A stretch of 64,000 nt of DNA, taken from an uncultured Campylobacter sp. (GTDB taxonomy: Bacteria > Campylobacterota > Campylobacteria > Campylobacterales > Campylobacteraceae). Both the position numbers and the translations under genes were made by a program. The notes below the pieces were generated by a model. That model was given only the letters and a program-made list of their open reading frames with translations. It did no database searches and was not told the origin of the DNA. Each line of letters opens with the position of its first letter. Position 1 is the stretch's first letter. Shown one piece after another: positions 7,762-15,725 of the stretch. The stretch lies in assembly GCF_905373215.1 (NCBI RefSeq), contig NZ_CAJPRT010000005.1, forward strand, positions 62,001-126,000. The letters run 5' to 3'.

Positions 7762-9707
7762 ATAACAACCCAAATAATCAACCCCCTCAAAACGGCGGCG
7801 GAAACAATTTTTTCAATAAAAATCCGATCGGCGTTTTTATAATTTTTGCGCTTATTTTGATAGTCGTGTTTAAAGCGATATCCCCAAGTGGTGGATTTGA
7901 TAGCGGTGGAGTGCTGGGCTCCGTTTCGGGCGAGAGTAGAAACGTAACTTACTCCGAGCTAAAATCGCAAATCAAAAACTCCCAAGTAAGCATGGTTTCC
8001 ATTGGAAGTTCCACGATTAAAGCGCAAGTCGGCAATGTAATCTACACCGCTAAGCGCGTGGATGATCCCGAGCTAGTTCAAATTTTAGAATCGCGCAAAA
8101 TTCCATACGGCGCGTATAACGAGAGTAACTTTTTGACCGATCTGCTCTTTAGCTGGGTCTTGCCGCTCGTGATTTTCTTTGGAATTTGGATGTTTTTGGC
8201 CAACCGCATGCAGCGTAATATGGGCGGCGGCGTGCTTGGCATCGGAAGCTCTAAAAACCTAGTAAGCGCCGAAAAGCCTAAGGTTAAATTTAGCGATGTC
8301 GCGGGCGTTGAAGAGGCGAAAGAGGAGGTTAAGGAGATCGTAGATTTCTTAAAAAACCCCGAGCGATACATTAGCCTCGGAGCTAAAATTCCAAAAGGCG
8401 TTCTTTTGGTTGGACCTCCGGGCACGGGCAAGACGCTGCTAGCCAAAGCGGTCGCGGGCGAAGCGGACGTGCCGTTTTTTTCGGTATCGGGCTCGAGTTT
8501 CATCGAGATGTTCGTAGGCGTGGGCGCTAGCAGGGTGCGCGATCTATTTGATAACGCTAAAAAACAGGCTCCGGCGATCGTTTTTATCGACGAGATCGAT
8601 GCGATCGGCAAAAGCAGAACCGCAGGCGGTATTGGCGGAGGCAACGATGAGCGCGAGCAGACGCTAAATCAGCTGCTTGCCGAGATGGATGGCTTCGGCT
8701 CGGAATCAAGCCCGGTAATCGTCCTTGCGGCTACCAACCGCCCGGAGACGCTGGATGCGGCGCTTCTGCGTCCGGGCAGATTCGATAGGCAGGTTCTAGT
8801 CGATAGACCTGATTTTGACGGCAGAATGGCGATTTTGAAGGTGCATATGCGCGATGTTAAATTTGCTCGCGATATCGATATCGAAGAGATCGCGCGCCTT
8901 ACCGTAGGTTTTGCGGGAGCAGATCTTGCAAATATTATCAACGAAGCCGCGCTTTTAGCGGGTCGCGAGGCAAAGGCGGAGGTCGAGCAAAAAGACCTGC
9001 TCGAAGCGATCGAGCGCGTCGGTATCGGACTAGCTAAAAAATCGCGCCGCGTAAGCCCGATCGAAAAGCGGATCGTCGCCTACCACGAAAGCGGCCATGC
9101 GCTCATCGCCGAGCTTACCAAAGGCGCGATGCCGGTATCTAAAGTAACTATCGTGCCGCGCGGATTGAGCGCCGCGGGATATACGCTAAATTCTCCATTT
9201 GAAAATAGATATCTGCACCAGCGCCATGAAATTTTTGCCGAGATCGATACGTTTTTGGCAGGGCGCGCGGCGGAGGATGTGTTTTTAGGCGAGATCACCG
9301 ACGGAGCAGGTAATGATTTGCAGCGCGCTACCGATATGCTTAAATTTATGGCTACTCAGGTAGGAATGACCGAGGCTCTCGGGCTTGCGGTGCTAGAAAA
9401 GCAGCAGTATTCCTTCCTAAACGGCGGACAGAGCATCAAGGATTACAGCGAGGTAACGGCGGTCAAGATTGACGAATATGTCCGCAAGACGCTGGATGAG
9501 CGCTACGCGGCGGTAAAAGAGACACTAAGGACCTATGCTCCGGCGATCGAGGAGATGGTGAAGGCGCTGTATGAAAAAGAGACGGTCTCTGGCGAGCAGA
9601 TCGTGGAGATCATCTCTAAATTTGAAAAAGATAACGGCATGCCTACCCGTCTGGTGCGAAATTTGGGCGCTAACGATGATATCGAAAACGCAAAGAGCGA
9701 GGCTTAA
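7758..9707 (+). CDS. ftsH: ATP-dependent zinc metalloprotease FtsH
   Basis: FtsH is a membrane-anchored AAA+ protease that removes misassembled membrane proteins and regulatory proteins. Two transmembrane segments (about 22-42 and 128-148) flank a periplasmic loop. The AAA domain has Walker A GPPGTGKT (219-226), Walker B VFIDEIDAIG (275-284) and the second region of homology RPETLDAALLRPGRFDR. The protease domain has HESGH (443-447) and the third zinc ligand near D520 in EITDGAGNDLQ. Length 649 aa is typical. The N-terminus is Asn/Gly-rich. Confidence 0.97.
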   Translation: MNNNPNNQPPQNGGGNNFFNKNPIGVFIIFALILIVVFKAISPSGGFDSGGVLGSVSGESRNVTYSELKSQIKNSQVSMVSIGSSTIKAQVGNVIYTAKRVDDPELVQILESRKIPYGAYNESNFLTDLLFSWVLPLVIFFGIWMFLANRMQRNMGGGVLGIGSSKNLVSAEKPKVKFSDVAGVEEAKEEVKEIVDFLKNPERYISLGAKIPKGVLLVGPPGTGKTLLAKAVAGEADVPFFSVSGSSFIEMFVGVGASRVRDLFDNAKKQAPAIVFIDEIDAIGKSRTAGGIGGGNDEREQTLNQLLAEMDGFGSESSPVIVLAATNRPETLDAALLRPGRFDRQVLVDRPDFDGRMAILKVHMRDVKFARDIDIEEIARLTVGFAGADLANIINEAALLAGREAKAEVEQKDLLEAIERVGIGLAKKSRRVSPIEKRIVAYHESGHALIAELTKGAMPVSKVTIVPRGLSAAGYTLNSPFENRYLHQRHEIFAEIDTFLAGRAAEDVFLGEITDGAGNDLQRATDMLKFMATQVGMTEALGLAVLEKQQYSFLNGGQSIKDYSEVTAVKIDEYVRKTLDERYAAVKETLRTYAPAIEEMVKALYEKETVSGEQIVEIISKFEKDNGMPTRLVRNLGANDDIENAKSEA

Positions 9708-9833
9708 ATTTAAAGCCTCGCGCGGAGTAAGAACTTAGGGCTAAATTTTAAGGCGATCGCGCTAAAGCGTTTTACGAGCGATCCGCGGCACCGAACGAAA
9801 AGCGATGCAAAAATAAAATTTAAAGAGTAAGAG

Positions 9834-10583
9834 ATGGAAGAGGAAAAGGGAAAATTGATCTACATATTGCCGAATTTTTTCACGGCGGCAAGTGCATTTT
9901 TAGCGGTCATCAGCATAATTTCTACGATCAAAGGCAACTTCAGCGCCGCGATCTTTTATATCATTTTATCCTTGATCTGCGATGGGCTTGACGGCCGCGT
10001 GGCGAGGCTAACGCATGCGACATCGAAATTCGGCGTGGAGTTCGATAGCCTTGCGGATATCGTTGCTTTCGGCGTAGCGCCGGCGCTGCTATTTTACTGT
10101 GCGGTCGGGCACGATTACGGTAAGGTTGGCTCGCTCGTAGCCGCACTTTACGTGGTTTTCGGCGCGATCAGACTGGCGCGATTCAATGTCACTACGGGCA
10201 CCTACGAGCCTAGCGTTTTTATCGGGCTGCCGATTCCGACAGCTGCGATTACGATGGCGTTTTGGATCGGAATTTATCTAAAATATGAGCTCTCCAAAGG
10301 GTTTGGGGTATTTTTGATCATCGCAATGGCGGCGCTATCGTTTTTGATGGTAAGCAACATCCGCTTTCCGAGCTTTAAAAAGATCAGCCTAAAACGCCCC
10401 AATGCGATTAAAATTTTAGTGCTTCTAATCGTCGTATTTTTCTCGCTTTTATATCTTTTCAGGCTGGAATTTCCGGCGGTGCTAGCCTTAGCTTACATCC
10501 TTTACGGTTTAGTCCGCGGAGCTTTAAATTTAAGCGCGGCCAAATTTCATAAAAAAGACAAACCCGAGGAAACGGCGAAATAA
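9834..10583 (+). CDS. pssA: CDP-diacylglycerol-serine O-phosphatidyltransferase
   Basis: PssA makes phosphatidylserine from CDP-diacylglycerol and serine in the inner membrane, the route to phosphatidylethanolamine. The CDP-alcohol phosphotransferase signature DG-x2-AR-x8-G-x3-D-x3-D is seen as DGLDGRVARL followed by GVEFDSLAD at about residues 44-70. There are some seven hydrophobic segments. Length is 249 aa. It stands alone after a 126-bp gap from ftsH that shows no clear terminator. Confidence 0.92.
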   Translation: MEEEKGKLIYILPNFFTAASAFLAVISIISTIKGNFSAAIFYIILSLICDGLDGRVARLTHATSKFGVEFDSLADIVAFGVAPALLFYCAVGHDYGKVGSLVAALYVVFGAIRLARFNVTTGTYEPSVFIGLPIPTAAITMAFWIGIYLKYELSKGFGVFLIIAMAALSFLMVSNIRFPSFKKISLKRPNAIKILVLLIVVFFSLLYLFRLEFPAVLALAYILYGLVRGALNLSAAKFHKKDKPEETAK

Positions 10584-10627
10584 TCTCAGATATGTTTATT
10601 GTCGCGATTGTTTTAAGCTTGCACGGC

Positions 10628-10633
10628 TATAAT
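10628..10633 (+). promoter_or_regulatory. Candidate -10 box for leuA
   Basis: TATAAT in the context GGCTATAATTTCG lies 34 bases before the leuA ATG. The -35 region is weak, as is common for Campylobacter sigma-70 promoters. AAAGGA at 10656-10661 is the ribosome binding site. Confidence 0.55.
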
Positions 10634-10667
10634 TTCGCCAAATTTTAACGATTTGAAAGGATCTGTA

Positions 10668-12182
10668 ATGGACAAAAATAAAATCATAATCTTCGATACG
10701 ACGCTTCGTGACGGCGAGCAAAGCCCCGGAGCGTCGATGAATACGGACGAAAAGATACATCTTGCGTTGCAGCTTGAAAAGCTGGGCGTAGATGTTATCG
10801 AGGCGGGTTTTGCGGCGGCGAGCCCCGGGGACTTTGACGCGATAGAAAAGATCGCGGGCGCCGTTAGCAAGGCTCGCGTCTGTTCACTTGCGCGCGCTTT
10901 AGAAAAAGACATAAAGGCCGCAGGCGAAGCGATAAAGGGCGCGAAGCTTGGGCGCATCCACACCTTCATTGCCACAAGTCCCATCCATATGGAATTTAAA
11001 CTCAAAATGCAGCCGCAAGAGGTCATAAAGCGCGCCGTAGAGTCTGTGCAATACGCTAGAAGCCTATGCGATGACGTGGAGTTTAGTTGCGAGGATGCGT
11101 GCAGAAGCGATATGGGTTTTTTAAAAGAGATCTGCGACGCCGCGATAAGCGCAGGGGCCTCCACCATAAATATCCCCGATACGGTGGGCTATCTCTATCC
11201 GGATGAGATCACTGCGCGCATAGGCGAGATCGTTAAGCTTATCGACGGGCGCGCCGTAGTTTCGGTGCATAACCACAACGACTTGGGAATGGCTACCGTA
11301 AATTCCTTAGCCGCTATTTTAGCAGGAGCCAGACAGGTCGAGTGTACGATAAACGGTATCGGCGAGCGCGCGGGCAACGCGGCGCTGGAGGAGATCGTAA
11401 TGGCGATCAAGACGCGCAGGGATAAATTTGCGCCGCTTTATACCGATATAAATTTGAAAGAAATTTATCCATCCAGCCGCTTAGTCGCGAGCATCACCGG
11501 TATCGAGCCGCAACCTAATAAGGCGATCGTGGGCAAAAACGCCTTCGCGCATGAAAGCGGCATCCACCAAGACGGCGTGCTAAAACACAAAGAAACTTAC
11601 GAGATCATGCACGCCAAGGATATCGGACTTGATAAAAACTCGCTCGTACTGGGCAAACACAGCGGCCGCCACGCCTTTAAAGACAAGCTGGTATCTTTGG
11701 GCTATGAGCTTAGTAACGAGCAGATTGAGATCGCGTTTAATAAATTTAAAGCGCTCGCCGATAGCAAAAAGGACGTTTTCGACGAGGATATTAGAGAGCT
11801 TGTAAACGACGAGTTCGTAGGAGCCGAAAAGACCTATGAAGTGCTAGTTTTAAGCTCCAATAGCTGCAACAAAGGACACGCTAGCACTGCGCTTACGCTA
11901 AGGTATAAGGATGAAATTTTAAGCGACAGCGCGCTTGGAAACGGCGGCGTGGATGCGATATTTAAGGCGATAGACCGTATCAGCGGCATAAGCGGTAGCT
12001 TGAAAGAGTATCAAGTAAAAGCGGTCTCGCAGGGCAAAGACGCGCTGGCGAAAGTAACCGTCAAGGTGGAATTTGCGGGCGAGGGCGCCATCATCGGCAG
12101 AGGACTTGACGTAGATACGATGCTAGCGTCTGCAAAGGCCTACGTTGCGGCGCTAAATACATATCTGGACGCCAAGTGCTAA
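10668..12182 (+). CDS. leuA: 2-isopropylmalate synthase
   Basis: LeuA condenses acetyl-CoA with 2-oxoisovalerate, the committed step of leucine biosynthesis. The HMGL-type TIM barrel begins with FDTTLRDGEQSPG at about residues 8-20. The metal-binding HxH is in VSVHNHNDLG, and GIGERAGNAALEE is conserved. The C-terminal ~110 residues form the LeuA allosteric domain that binds leucine. ATG 10668 is preferred over an upstream TTG because AAAGGA sits 6 bases before it. Length 504 aa is normal. Leucine feedback is inferred from the domain. Confidence 0.95.
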   Translation: MDKNKIIIFDTTLRDGEQSPGASMNTDEKIHLALQLEKLGVDVIEAGFAAASPGDFDAIEKIAGAVSKARVCSLARALEKDIKAAGEAIKGAKLGRIHTFIATSPIHMEFKLKMQPQEVIKRAVESVQYARSLCDDVEFSCEDACRSDMGFLKEICDAAISAGASTINIPDTVGYLYPDEITARIGEIVKLIDGRAVVSVHNHNDLGMATVNSLAAILAGARQVECTINGIGERAGNAALEEIVMAIKTRRDKFAPLYTDINLKEIYPSSRLVASITGIEPQPNKAIVGKNAFAHESGIHQDGVLKHKETYEIMHAKDIGLDKNSLVLGKHSGRHAFKDKLVSLGYELSNEQIEIAFNKFKALADSKKDVFDEDIRELVNDEFVGAEKTYEVLVLSSNSCNKGHASTALTLRYKDEILSDSALGNGGVDAIFKAIDRISGISGSLKEYQVKAVSQGKDALAKVTVKVEFAGEGAIIGRGLDVDTMLASAKAYVAALNTYLDAKC

Positions 12183-12338
12183 GATGTCGGCGTGCACGGC
12201 GAGGTTTATTAAATTTAACGCAAATTCCGCCAGATTAAACAAATCAAAAGCAAAATTTTAATAATATTTTGCACTTAAAACGTTGGAGTAGGGGTATTGA
12301 TCCGAAACTCGTTTTAAAATTTATTTATGGAGACTTTT

Positions 12339-12677
12339 ATGAAAAAAGTTCTTGTATTGTTATTTGCGCTTTGCGGCGCAGCTTTCGCTAGCGAGCAGCT
12401 AAGTGCTTACACTCAGATCGTTTCTTATTCTGCGATCACGGTCGGTATCGTTTTAGGATTGGCCGCCTTCGGTGGCGCTATGGGTATGGGAAATGCTGCT
12501 AACGCGACAATTACCGGTATTGCTAGAAACCCGAGCGTAGCTAGTAAGCTATCGACTACGATGTATATTTCGCTTGCGATGATCGAAGCACAGGTTATCT
12601 ACGCGCTAGTTATTGCTTTCATCTTGCTTTTTGCTAACCCTTTCGTAACAGAAGGTCTTGCGGCTGCTGCAAAATAA
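12339..12677 (+). CDS. atpE: ATP synthase F0 subunit c
   Basis: AtpE forms the proton-carrying c-ring of F1F0 ATP synthase. Two transmembrane helices flank a short polar loop, ARNPS. The ion-binding carboxylate is E83 in AMIEAQVIYALV. The start is ATG 12339 with GGAG 6 bases before it; the ATG at 12327 overlaps that site. The N-terminal ~18 residues (MKKVLVLLFALCGAAFAS) look like a signal peptide, a feature of epsilon-proteobacterial c subunits. Length 112 aa. It is monocistronic, with a hairpin terminator just after it. Confidence 0.95.
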   Translation: MKKVLVLLFALCGAAFASEQLSAYTQIVSYSAITVGIVLGLAAFGGAMGMGNAANATITGIARNPSVASKLSTTMYISLAMIEAQVIYALVIAFILLFANPFVTEGLAAAAK

Positions 12678-12682
12678 TCCTA

Positions 12683-12703
12683 AGCCCGAGAAATCGGGCT
12701 TTA
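12683..12703 (+). terminator. Hairpin terminator after atpE
   Basis: AGCCCGA and TCGGGCT pair perfectly around a GAAA tetraloop, followed by a short, imperfect T run. It lies 5 bases after the atpE stop. Confidence 0.75.
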
Positions 12704-12709
12704 AACTTA

Positions 12710-12715
12710 TATAAT
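12710..12715 (+). promoter_or_regulatory. Candidate -10 box for tRNA-Leu
   Basis: TATAAT lies 31 bases before the mature tRNA 5' end. It follows the atpE terminator directly, so the tRNA is likely transcribed separately. Confidence 0.5.
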
Positions 12716-12746
12716 TCAAGGCTTGAGATTAAGCTTTAAAATTTAT

Positions 12747-12831
12747 GCGACCGTGGTGGAATTGGTAGACACGCTATCTTGAGGGGGTAGTGCCGCAAGG
12801 TGTACGAGTTCAAATCTCGTCGGTCGCACCA
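12747..12831 (+). tRNA. tRNA-Leu (anticodon GAG)
   Basis: The acceptor stem GCGACCG/CGGTCGC is perfect, and ACCA is encoded at the 3' end. The anticodon arm CTATC-TTGAGGG-GGTAG gives anticodon GAG, reading CUC and CUU. A long variable arm (TGCCGCAAGGTGT) and the T-loop TTCAAATC fit a class II leucine tRNA. The DNA becomes strongly AT-rich right after the 3' end and an integrase remnant follows, so this gene is a likely integration site. Confidence 0.95.
12809..12821 (+). repeat. Possible attachment-site core in the tRNA-Leu 3' end
   Basis: TTCAAATCTCGTC of the T-arm is repeated exactly and in the same orientation at 15713-15725. After it the two copies share only GT one base further on. Elements inserted in tRNA genes often leave such direct repeats, but 13 bp is short, so this is tentative. 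Confidence 0.4.
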
Positions 12832-13069
12832 TCTATCAGAATTTCCCCTATTTTTTAGTTTTTTGAATTTTTTAAAAGCCCTATTTTTGGGAATTTTAAA
12901 ATTACTCTTAAAAAATTTTAATACTTAGAACTGCCGATTGATACATATATTTTAAGAAAAACTACTATATATTAAAAAATTGTATAGTAGCTCTTTCTGC
13001 GCTCTCGCCTTGTTAATCCTTTGAGGAAATTCTATAATCTGCCTAAAATTACTATACAAAGGAAGAAAG

Positions 13070-13659
13070 ATGACAGAAGTTTTTACCAAAATTAAGGATA
13101 ATCCAATTTTTAAATCAGACCCTGACAAAGTAGTCAGGAATTTTATTTTGCCGCAATATAAGCGCACTATGGTCGAAGTCTTAGATGATTTTATAGCCGT
13201 TAAATTTTATAGCTCACCAGCCAGAGACGGAACGATTAAAATGCATAGACACTATCACTATACGCAAGGTGGCAAGTTAATCAAGGTTTTAGGTAATGCC
13301 GACGAAATAACATTCGAAGGGGCTAGAATATTGTTAAAGAAATTAATATCAAATAGCTATACTAATGGTGTGGCGGCTCCAAAGAATACGCTAGCGAGTG
13401 TTTTTAAAATTTACTGCAAATATAACGCTTTTGCCGAAAGAACGTTAAGAAAATTACGATTTAGATTTCAATCGAGGCTAAAGTACGTTAGCGATAAGGA
13501 TATCGGCAAGATTACTAAAAAAGAGATAATGCAGATATTAGACCCTATTTACAAGAATGGAAATTTGCACTTTTAAAAGATTTGTTTTATTTTATCCGTT
13601 CTTTATTCAGGTTCGCGCGAGATAGAGGTATAAGCGATAATCTTTTAGGCTCTCTTTAA
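13070..13659 (+). pseudogene. Tyrosine integrase, 5' part (frameshifted, interrupted)
   Basis: The first 168 codons look like the N-terminal arm-binding and core-binding parts of a phage-type integrase: a basic beta-rich start, then EGARILLKKLISN and a helical SAM-like part ending KKEIMQILDPIYKNG. The frame stops at 13576. A shift by one base at CACTTTTAAAAG (about 13570) reopens it as LKDLFYFIRSLFRFARDRG, a normal continuation, up to a stop at 13657. The next DNA belongs to an IS1595-type element. The catalytic end lies beyond, at 14382-14648. The RBS is AAGGAAG before ATG 13070. Its place just after tRNA-Leu fits an integrase. It is not functional as it stands. Confidence 0.75.
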
Positions 13660-14383
13660 CTTAAGCTCACATAAAGGAGTAGTAAGTTACGATGAGAACT
13701 ATGAAAAACAAGTATATCTATCGTTCCCGAATTTCGGAAAAGAAATTTAGAGAGATTTTGAAGTATTTCGCAGAGGATATAGATGCTACTAAAATGTCAA
13801 ATTTAACCGGAATTTCTAGAATTTCCATTAATAAAATTCTAAAAAGCATTAGAATTTTGATATCCAAAGAGTGTGAGAAGATATCTAAGTTTTCGGGTGA
13901 GATAGAGATAGATGAGAGCTACTTTGGAGCTAAGAGGGTAAGGGGAAAAAGAGGCAGAGGAGCAAGCGGAAAGCAGCGAGTGTTTGGAATGCTAAAGCGT
14001 GACGGTAAGGTCTATACCCAGATAGTTAAAAACTGCTCTGCTAATGAACTGATACCGATACTAAAAGAATTTAGCGAGCTTGATAGTTCTACTATCTATT
14101 CTGATTGCTGGAAGGCTTATGACGGTTTGGTTGATTACGGAGCCAAAGCACACTACAGAGTGAAGCACTTTAAAAATGAATTCGCTAATGGTAAAAATCA
14201 TATAAACGGCATAGAAAACTTCTGGGGTTATGCTAAACATAGACTAGCTAAATTTAAAGGTATTAAGAAAGAGAATTTCTTGCTTCATCTAAAGGAATGT
14301 GAATTTATATATAATACTAAAACTATACAGGAAAACCTATATCAGAAACTGTTGAAATTGATAAGAGGGAATCCGCTTAAGTT
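13658..14383 (+). mobile_element. IS1595 (ISXO2)-type insertion sequence, approximate limits
   Basis: The limits are set by a 9-bp inverted pair, AACTTAAGC at 13658-13666 and GCTTAAGTT at 14375-14383, around a transposase. The integrase reading resumes just inside the right limit. The pair is weak because its centre CTTAAG is itself palindromic. No target duplication is seen, and about 40-50 integrase residues appear to be missing between the two halves, so a deletion probably accompanied or followed insertion. The size of about 0.73 kb fits the family. Confidence 0.5.
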
Positions 14384-14648
14384 TACCGGATTAAGAAGCT
14401 CAAATGTAAGAAATTTAACCTACGAGCATTTAAAAATAGACGATGGCGGAGAATATTCCTTGCTATTCCCGCAAGATGAAAATAAAGTGAAAGCTAATGG
14501 CGATGAACATCTGGGGCTTCCAAAGGAGGTAGGCAAGTGGCTAGAGAGCATAAAAACAAAGTCTCCTTTATCTTTTGTGAATACAGAGGGAAATGTTTTG
14601 AGTGAGGCGACGCTTGTTAAGGCTCTTAGCCAATACCTAATGCTATAG
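13692..14648 (+). CDS. IS1595-family transposase fused in frame to an integrase C-terminal fragment
   Basis: Residues 1 to ~229 are an ISXO2-like DDE transposase. A small N-terminal helix-turn-helix (KMSNLTGISRISINKILKS) precedes EIEIDESYFGAKR with the first catalytic Asp, IYSDCWKAYDG with the second, and INGIENFWGYAK with the last acidic/Asn position. The usual end, around LLKLIRGNP, has no stop codon. The frame continues into about 88 residues starting FTGLRSSNVRNL, which is the catalytic-domain start of a tyrosine recombinase, including its first Arg. AAAGGAG at 13674-13680 precedes the ATG. Whether the fusion still transposes is unknown. AT-rich, like the island. Confidence 0.8.
   Translation: MRTMKNKYIYRSRISEKKFREILKYFAEDIDATKMSNLTGISRISINKILKSIRILISKECEKISKFSGEIEIDESYFGAKRVRGKRGRGASGKQRVFGMLKRDGKVYTQIVKNCSANELIPILKEFSELDSSTIYSDCWKAYDGLVDYGAKAHYRVKHFKNEFANGKNHINGIENFWGYAKHRLAKFKGIKKENFLLHLKECEFIYNTKTIQENLYQKLLKLIRGNPLKFTGLRSSNVRNLTYEHLKIDDGGEYSLLFPQDENKVKANGDEHLGLPKEVGKWLESIKTKSPLSFVNTEGNVLSEATLVKALSQYLML
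14382..14648 (+). pseudogene. Tyrosine integrase, catalytic-domain fragment
   Basis: TGLRSSNVRNLTYEHL is typical of the region around the first catalytic Arg of phage-type integrases. Further on, NTEGNVLSEATLVKALSQY should lead into the H-x-x-R box and the Tyr nucleophile. Instead the frame ends after LML at 14648, where a leftward gene's 3' end overlaps it. The His-Arg-Tyr part is therefore lost. The fragment is open only because it is fused to the transposase before it. Confidence 0.7.
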
Positions 14649-14856
14649 CGCCACTAGCCGCATCAACGATAGGAATAACTATATTTAGCCCACCTGATTT
14701 GATTTTTACATAGTTATCAAAAACCTTGACATTATCAGGGTCGGCTAAAATATTTACAGGAATTCCTTTTATGAAATCGATTGTATCCGAAGTGGGCTCG
14801 ATATACCAAGCAACGCCTTGATTTGAATTGTTAGAAGTATTGTCATCTTCTGGCAT
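14626..14856 (-). CDS. Unknown 76-aa protein, possibly 3'-truncated
   Basis: I do not recognise this protein. It has an acidic, Asn-rich start (MPEDDNTSNNSN) and ends in a hydrophobic, Gly/Ala-rich tail (ASGAIALGIG) that stops exactly where the integrase fragment breaks off, so the 3' end may be cut by a recombination junction. AGGAGA lies 6 bases before the ATG, a strong ribosome binding site. It is the last gene of a leftward AT-rich group and follows the 221-aa membrane protein by 9 bases. Confidence 0.55.
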   Translation of the reverse strand: MPEDDNTSNNSNQGVAWYIEPTSDTIDFIKGIPVNILADPDNVKVFDNYVKIKSGGLNIVIPIVDAASGAIALGIG

Positions 14857-14865
14857 GATTTTCTC

Positions 14866-15531
14866 CTATTTATAGAATTTGTAATTTTTATCTAAATTTT
14901 CAATTTGTAAATTAAAATTTTGTAGTAAATATTCATTTACTAGTTTATAGTCTTGCTTTGTCATCAAATAGACATTTACGGCATTTTTTTGATTGTCATA
15001 AAAAACTATGGTGCAAAATAGTATAAATTTATAATCTTTGTTAATTAACAAGGCAAATAATTTTACTAAACAAGCAAACAAATTTGATAAAATCAAAAAA
15101 AATCCCACAATAACAAAACCAAATGGTGCAAAAATTTTTTGAACCGAGTTATCTGGTATCTTACCAATCATAGGATAAATACTTTTTTTAACCCAAACAA
15201 TATTTTGTTTTGCTACCGTCGTATCTCGTTTATCCCAATAAACTTTATCATTATATAAATATACTTTTTCGGGTTTTCTAAATTTTCTAATAAAATCAAT
15301 AAAAGCCCAAATATTGACTATTGGAAATGCTACAACCACAGAGCTAAATCTTGGATTTCTCATTTCATTTTTTAAAATTTCAAAAAACTCGTCACTATTC
15401 CAATCGACAACACCAGTAAAAAATACAATATAAATCATTATAGTGTTACATACAAGTAAAAATGTAAAACCATACATTATCATTATAAAGTTATTTTTAA
15501 TGATGAGCGGAGCTTTATCATAATCTCTCAT
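14866..15531 (-). CDS. Unknown membrane protein, RDYDKxPLI family (copy 1)
   Basis: This 221-aa protein has two N-terminal hydrophobic segments (about residues 12-38 and 62-82) and another pair near 128-160. It shares with the 245-aa product at 15969-16706 the start RDYDKAPLII against RDYDKEPLIL and the end KQDYKLVNEYL against QKDHDLLKEYF, so the two are diverged paralogs. The function is unknown. Small basic membrane proteins repeated in a mobile island would fit immunity or surface-modification roles, but nothing here proves that. Codon use is strongly AT-biased. Confidence 0.7.
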   Translation of the reverse strand: MRDYDKAPLIIKNNFIMIMYGFTFLLVCNTIMIYIVFFTGVVDWNSDEFFEILKNEMRNPRFSSVVVAFPIVNIWAFIDFIRKFRKPEKVYLYNDKVYWDKRDTTVAKQNIVWVKKSIYPMIGKIPDNSVQKIFAPFGFVIVGFFLILSNLFACLVKLFALLINKDYKFILFCTIVFYDNQKNAVNVYLMTKQDYKLVNEYLLQNFNLQIENLDKNYKFYK

Positions 15532-15599
15532 TTTAATCCTTTTTAAAAAATTTCTCTTATTGCAAGAATTTATTTAAATTCCCACAATGCCCACAACCT

Positions 15600-15699
15600 T
15601 GTCATTGCGAGACCATGAAGTGGTCGAAACAATCCAGCATGAGGCGTTTTGAATTTGCAAATTTGCTTTAATAAACGGTTTCTCTGTTTCGCAATGACA
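15600..15699. repeat. 100-bp element with 11-bp terminal inverted repeats (MITE-like)
   Basis: TGTCATTGCGA at 15600-15610 is the exact inverse of TCGCAATGACA at 15689-15699. Next to the left end is a small hairpin, GACCA-TGAAG-TGGTC (15611-15625). The element contains no ORF. It lies in the intergenic stretch between the two membrane-protein genes, close to the tRNA-end repeat. CATTGCGA-ended repeats are known in several bacterial genomes; whether this is one of them needs a genome search. Confidence 0.6.
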
Positions 15700-15712
15700 T
15701 TTTAATACAAAA

Positions 15713-15725
15713 TTCAAATCTCGTC
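15713..15725 (+). repeat. 13-bp copy of the tRNA-Leu T-arm
   Basis: TTCAAATCTCGTC repeats 12809-12821 exactly, about 2.9 kb inside the AT-rich island and 14 bases after the MITE-like element. It may be the distal attachment site of the element that carried the broken integrase, or a chance match. Confidence 0.4.
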
